Shown piece by piece: positions 5,786 through 7,653 of a stretch of 7,653 nucleotides of DNA (its first letter is position 1; the number at the start of each line of letters is the position of its first letter). The notes under the pieces were generated by a model. That model ran no database searches. It was not told where the DNA came from and worked only from the letters and a program-made list of their open reading frames with translations. The stretch comes from JAUREX01 sp044356825 (GTDB taxonomy: Bacteria; Pseudomonadota; Alphaproteobacteria; Rhodobacterales; Rhodobacteraceae), in assembly GCA_044356825.1 (NCBI GenBank), contig JBIKVM010000144.1:1-7653 (forward strand), given 5' to 3'. A program made the translations under genes and the position numbers.

Positions 5786-5842
5786 CAAGAACGGGGCGCG
5801 CGCGGCGTCAGATCGCACCGCCCACGGGGAGACGCCGAACCG

Positions 5843-6625
5843 ATGATCCGGGTCGAGAACCTGCATAAGCATTTCGGCGGCTTCCACGCCGTCGATGGCG
5901 CGTCGCTCGAGATCGCCAAGGGCTCGATCACCGGGTTGATCGGCCCCAACGGCGCGGGCAAGACCACCCTCTTCAACGTCATCGCCGGCCGTCTGGCGCC
6001 CACTTCGGGCCGCGTGCTGATGGAGGGCGAGGACATCACCGGCCTGCCGCCGCACGATCTCTTTCACAAGGGCCTCTTGCGGACGTTCCAGATCGCGCAT
6101 GAATTCGGCTCGATGACCTGCCGCGAGAACCTGATGATGGTGCCCGCGGCGCAGTCGGGCGAGCGGCTGTGGAACGCCTGGTTCAACCGCGGCCGCGTCG
6201 CCGCCGAAGAGGGACGGCTGCGCGCCAAGGCCGACGAGGTGCTCGAGTTCCTCACGATCTCGCATCTGGCCGACGAGCGCGCGGCGAACATCTCGGGCGG
6301 GCAGAAAAAGCTGCTCGAACTTGGCCGCACCATGATGGTCGATGCCCGGATCGTCTTTCTCGACGAGGTGGGGGCGGGCGTGAACCGTACGCTCCTCAAC
6401 ACCATCGCGGACGCGATCGTGCGGCTCAACCGCGAGCGCGGCTATACCTTCTGCGTGATCGAGCACGACATGGATTTCATCGGCCGCCTGTGCGACCCGG
6501 TCATCGTCATGGCCGAGGGCAAGGTGCTGGCGCAGGGCCCGGCCGACGCGATCATGCAGAACGAGGCGGTGATCGAGGCCTATCTCGGGCGTGGGCTCAA
6601 GAACAAGGCGGCCGCCCATGGCTGA
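5843..6625 (+). CDS. livG: Branched-chain amino-acid-type ABC transporter ATP-binding protein LivG
   Basis: This 260-residue protein is a full LivG-type ATPase, one of two different ATPases that drive this importer class on the cytoplasmic face. Motifs: Walker A GPNGAGKTT at 34-42, Q-loop Q83 in LLRTFQIAHEF (the LivG-typical RTFQ), an insertion with the NAWF segment (about 105-130) usual in LivG, signature ISGGQKKLLELGR at 150-162, Walker B IVFLDE at 170-175 and H-loop H208 in VIEHDMDFI. The C-terminus VIEAYLGRG is typical. The D-loop reads DEVGAGVN instead of the usual DEP-x-AG, with Val176 replacing Pro. ATG 5843 has GGGGAG at 5826-5831 with a rather long 11-base spacer. The end overlaps livF by 8 bases, indicating coupling. 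Confidence 0.92.
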   Translation: MIRVENLHKHFGGFHAVDGASLEIAKGSITGLIGPNGAGKTTLFNVIAGRLAPTSGRVLMEGEDITGLPPHDLFHKGLLRTFQIAHEFGSMTCRENLMMVPAAQSGERLWNAWFNRGRVAAEEGRLRAKADEVLEFLTISHLADERAANISGGQKKLLELGRTMMVDARIVFLDEVGAGVNRTLLNTIADAIVRLNRERGYTFCVIEHDMDFIGRLCDPVIVMAEGKVLAQGPADAIMQNEAVIEAYLGRGLKNKAAAHG

Positions 6626-7328
6626 ACCCTTTCTGATCGGCGAGGCGATGACGGGCGGCTATGGCGCGGCCGACATCCTGCAGGGCTGCACCATCGCGGT
6701 CGAGAAGGGCCAGATCGCCGTCATCGTCGGCCCGAACGGGGCGGGCAAGTCCACGGCAATGAAGGCCGTCTTCGGGATGCTGAAGCTGCGCCAGGGCCGC
6801 GTGCGGCTCGGCGGAGAGGACATCACAGCGCTGTCGCCACAGGACCGGGTCGCCAAGGGCATGGCCTTCGTGCCGCAGACGCAGAACATCTTCACCTCGA
6901 TGACGGTCGAGGAGAACCTCGAGATGGGCGCCTTTTTGCGCCGCGACGACATCCGCGCGACGATGGAGCAGGTCTATGCCCTCTTTCCCATCCTGCGCGA
7001 CAAGCGCCGGCAGGCGGCGGGCGAGCTGTCGGGCGGCCAGCGCCAGCAGGTGGCGGTCGGGCGCGCGCTGATGACGCAACCGCGCGTGCTCATGCTCGAC
7101 GAACCGACGGCGGGCGTCTCGCCCATCGTGATGGACGAGCTCTTCGACCGCATCATCGACATCGCCCGCACCGGCATCTCGATCCTGATGGTCGAGCAGA
7201 ACGCCCGCCAGGCGCTGGCCATCGCCGACATGGGCTATGTGCTCGTGCAGGGCACCAACCGCTTTACCGACACGGGCGCGGCGCTGATGGCCGATCCCGA
7301 GGTCCGGCGCAGTTTCCTCGGGGGCTGA
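6618..7328 (+). CDS. livF: Branched-chain amino-acid-type ABC transporter ATP-binding protein LivF
   Basis: This 236-residue protein matches the usual LivF length. Motifs: GYGAADILQGC near the start, Walker A GPNGAGKST at 38-46, Q-loop Q87 in FVPQTQNIF (LivF-typical), signature LSGGQRQQVAVGRALM at 137-152, Walker B VLMLDEPTAGVSP at 157-169, and VEQNARQAL where the switch position is Gln194 rather than His. That VEQN form is normal in LivF. It pairs with LivG to power the importer. ATG 6618 lies inside the 3' end of livG with AAGG at 6605-6608 upstream; an in-frame GTG at 6591 would add nine residues not seen in the family. One base separates its stop from the permease start. Confidence 0.93.
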   Translation: MAEPFLIGEAMTGGYGAADILQGCTIAVEKGQIAVIVGPNGAGKSTAMKAVFGMLKLRQGRVRLGGEDITALSPQDRVAKGMAFVPQTQNIFTSMTVEENLEMGAFLRRDDIRATMEQVYALFPILRDKRRQAAGELSGGQRQQVAVGRALMTQPRVLMLDEPTAGVSPIVMDELFDRIIDIARTGISILMVEQNARQALAIADMGYVLVQGTNRFTDTGAALMADPEVRRSFLGG

Positions 7329-7329
7329 G

Positions 7330-7653
7330 ATGGATATCCTGAACGCCCTCGTCGTCTTTGCCAATTTCGTCTTCGTGCCGGGGCTTGCCTATGGCGCGCA
7401 ACTGGCGCTCGGCGCGCTCGGCGTCACGCTCGTCTACGGCATCTTGCGGTTTTCGAACTTCGCGCATGGCGACACGATGGCGTTTGGCACCATGGCCGCG
7501 ATCCTTTTGACCTGGGGCCTGCAGTCCCTTGGCGTCAGTTTCGGGCCGCTTCCCACCGCGCTTATCGCCCTTCCCCTCGCCATCGTCGCGTCGGCCGGGG
7601 TTCTGATTGCGACGGATCGCACGGTCTACCGTTTCTACCGGCGGGTGCGGGCG
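7330..7653 (+). CDS. livH: Branched-chain amino-acid-type ABC transporter permease LivH, N-terminal part
   Basis: The first 108 residues are present; the frame runs open off the window end (LivH proteins are about 290-310 residues). It is an inner-membrane protein: hydrophobic stretches lie at about residues 6-22, 24-39, 50-69 and 74-95. The family hallmark is YGILRFSNFAHGD at 36-48, the LTLIYGVLxxxNFAHG-type signature of LivH permeases. It would form half of the transmembrane channel, with a LivM-type partner expected next. The ATG is one base after the livF stop, with a GGGGG run at 7320-7324 as a likely ribosome-binding site inside livF. The order binding protein, two ATPases, then permease differs from E. 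coli livKHMGF. Confidence 0.9.
   Translation, partial: MDILNALVVFANFVFVPGLAYGAQLALGALGVTLVYGILRFSNFAHGDTMAFGTMAAILLTWGLQSLGVSFGPLPTALIALPLAIVASAGVLIATDRTVYRFYRRVRA

Noticed and set aside
1..7653. Defence island, mobile element, CRISPR array or secondary-metabolite cluster
   Set aside because: No transposase, integrase, direct-repeat array, nuclease/toxin pair or biosynthetic enzymes were seen; base and codon use look uniform, and gene content is ordinary chromosomal.

Overview
The base composition (strongly GC-rich, GC-ending codons) and the protein types suggest an alphaproteobacterium, most likely of the Rhodobacterales/Roseobacter kind. This comes from gene content and general likeness, not from a database search. 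All recognisable genes lie on the + strand except one very small lipoprotein gene. There is no sign of a mobile element, prophage, CRISPR array, tRNA or rRNA.

Layout. (1) Positions 1-976 hold the 3' end of rlmJ (23S rRNA adenine methyltransferase), a DUF1330 gene and a TerB-domain gene. They are chained by ATGA and TGATG stop/start overlaps, so they form a translationally coupled operon. (2) Positions 1125-2471 hold a stand-alone glutamine-synthetase-superfamily ligase of the PuuA / gamma-glutamylpolyamine synthetase-like kind. (3) Positions 2587-2949 hold clpS, the N-degron adaptor of ClpAP; clpA is not in the window. (4) Positions 2950-3377 are a 428-base stretch between clpS and the next + strand gene. 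On the - strand it holds a complete miniature unit: a TTGACA-type promoter, an AAGGA ribosome-binding site, a 38-residue lipoprotein reading frame with an LGAC lipobox, and a terminator with a T-rich tail. A separate + strand promoter candidate serves the next gene. (5) Positions 3378-4466 hold a single ABC ATPase of the FbpC/PotA family with a C-terminal TOBE-like region, ending in a hairpin plus T-run. No partner permease or binding protein of that family is nearby. (6) Positions 4548 to the window end hold a branched-chain/aliphatic amino-acid (HAAT) ABC importer: periplasmic binding protein, an intercistronic hairpin with 15 paired bases, livG-type ATPase, livF-type ATPase and the first 108 residues of a livH-type permease. 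A livM-type permease is expected just outside.

How the genes fit together. The importer genes are one tightly packed operon. The hairpin after the binding-protein gene is the kind of element that lets the binding protein be made in excess of the membrane and ATPase subunits. The other genes are independent units (RNA modification, nitrogen/polyamine metabolism, regulated proteolysis). I do not see a novel multi-gene system here. The least explained items are the tiny lipoprotein unit and the orphan FbpC-like ATPase.
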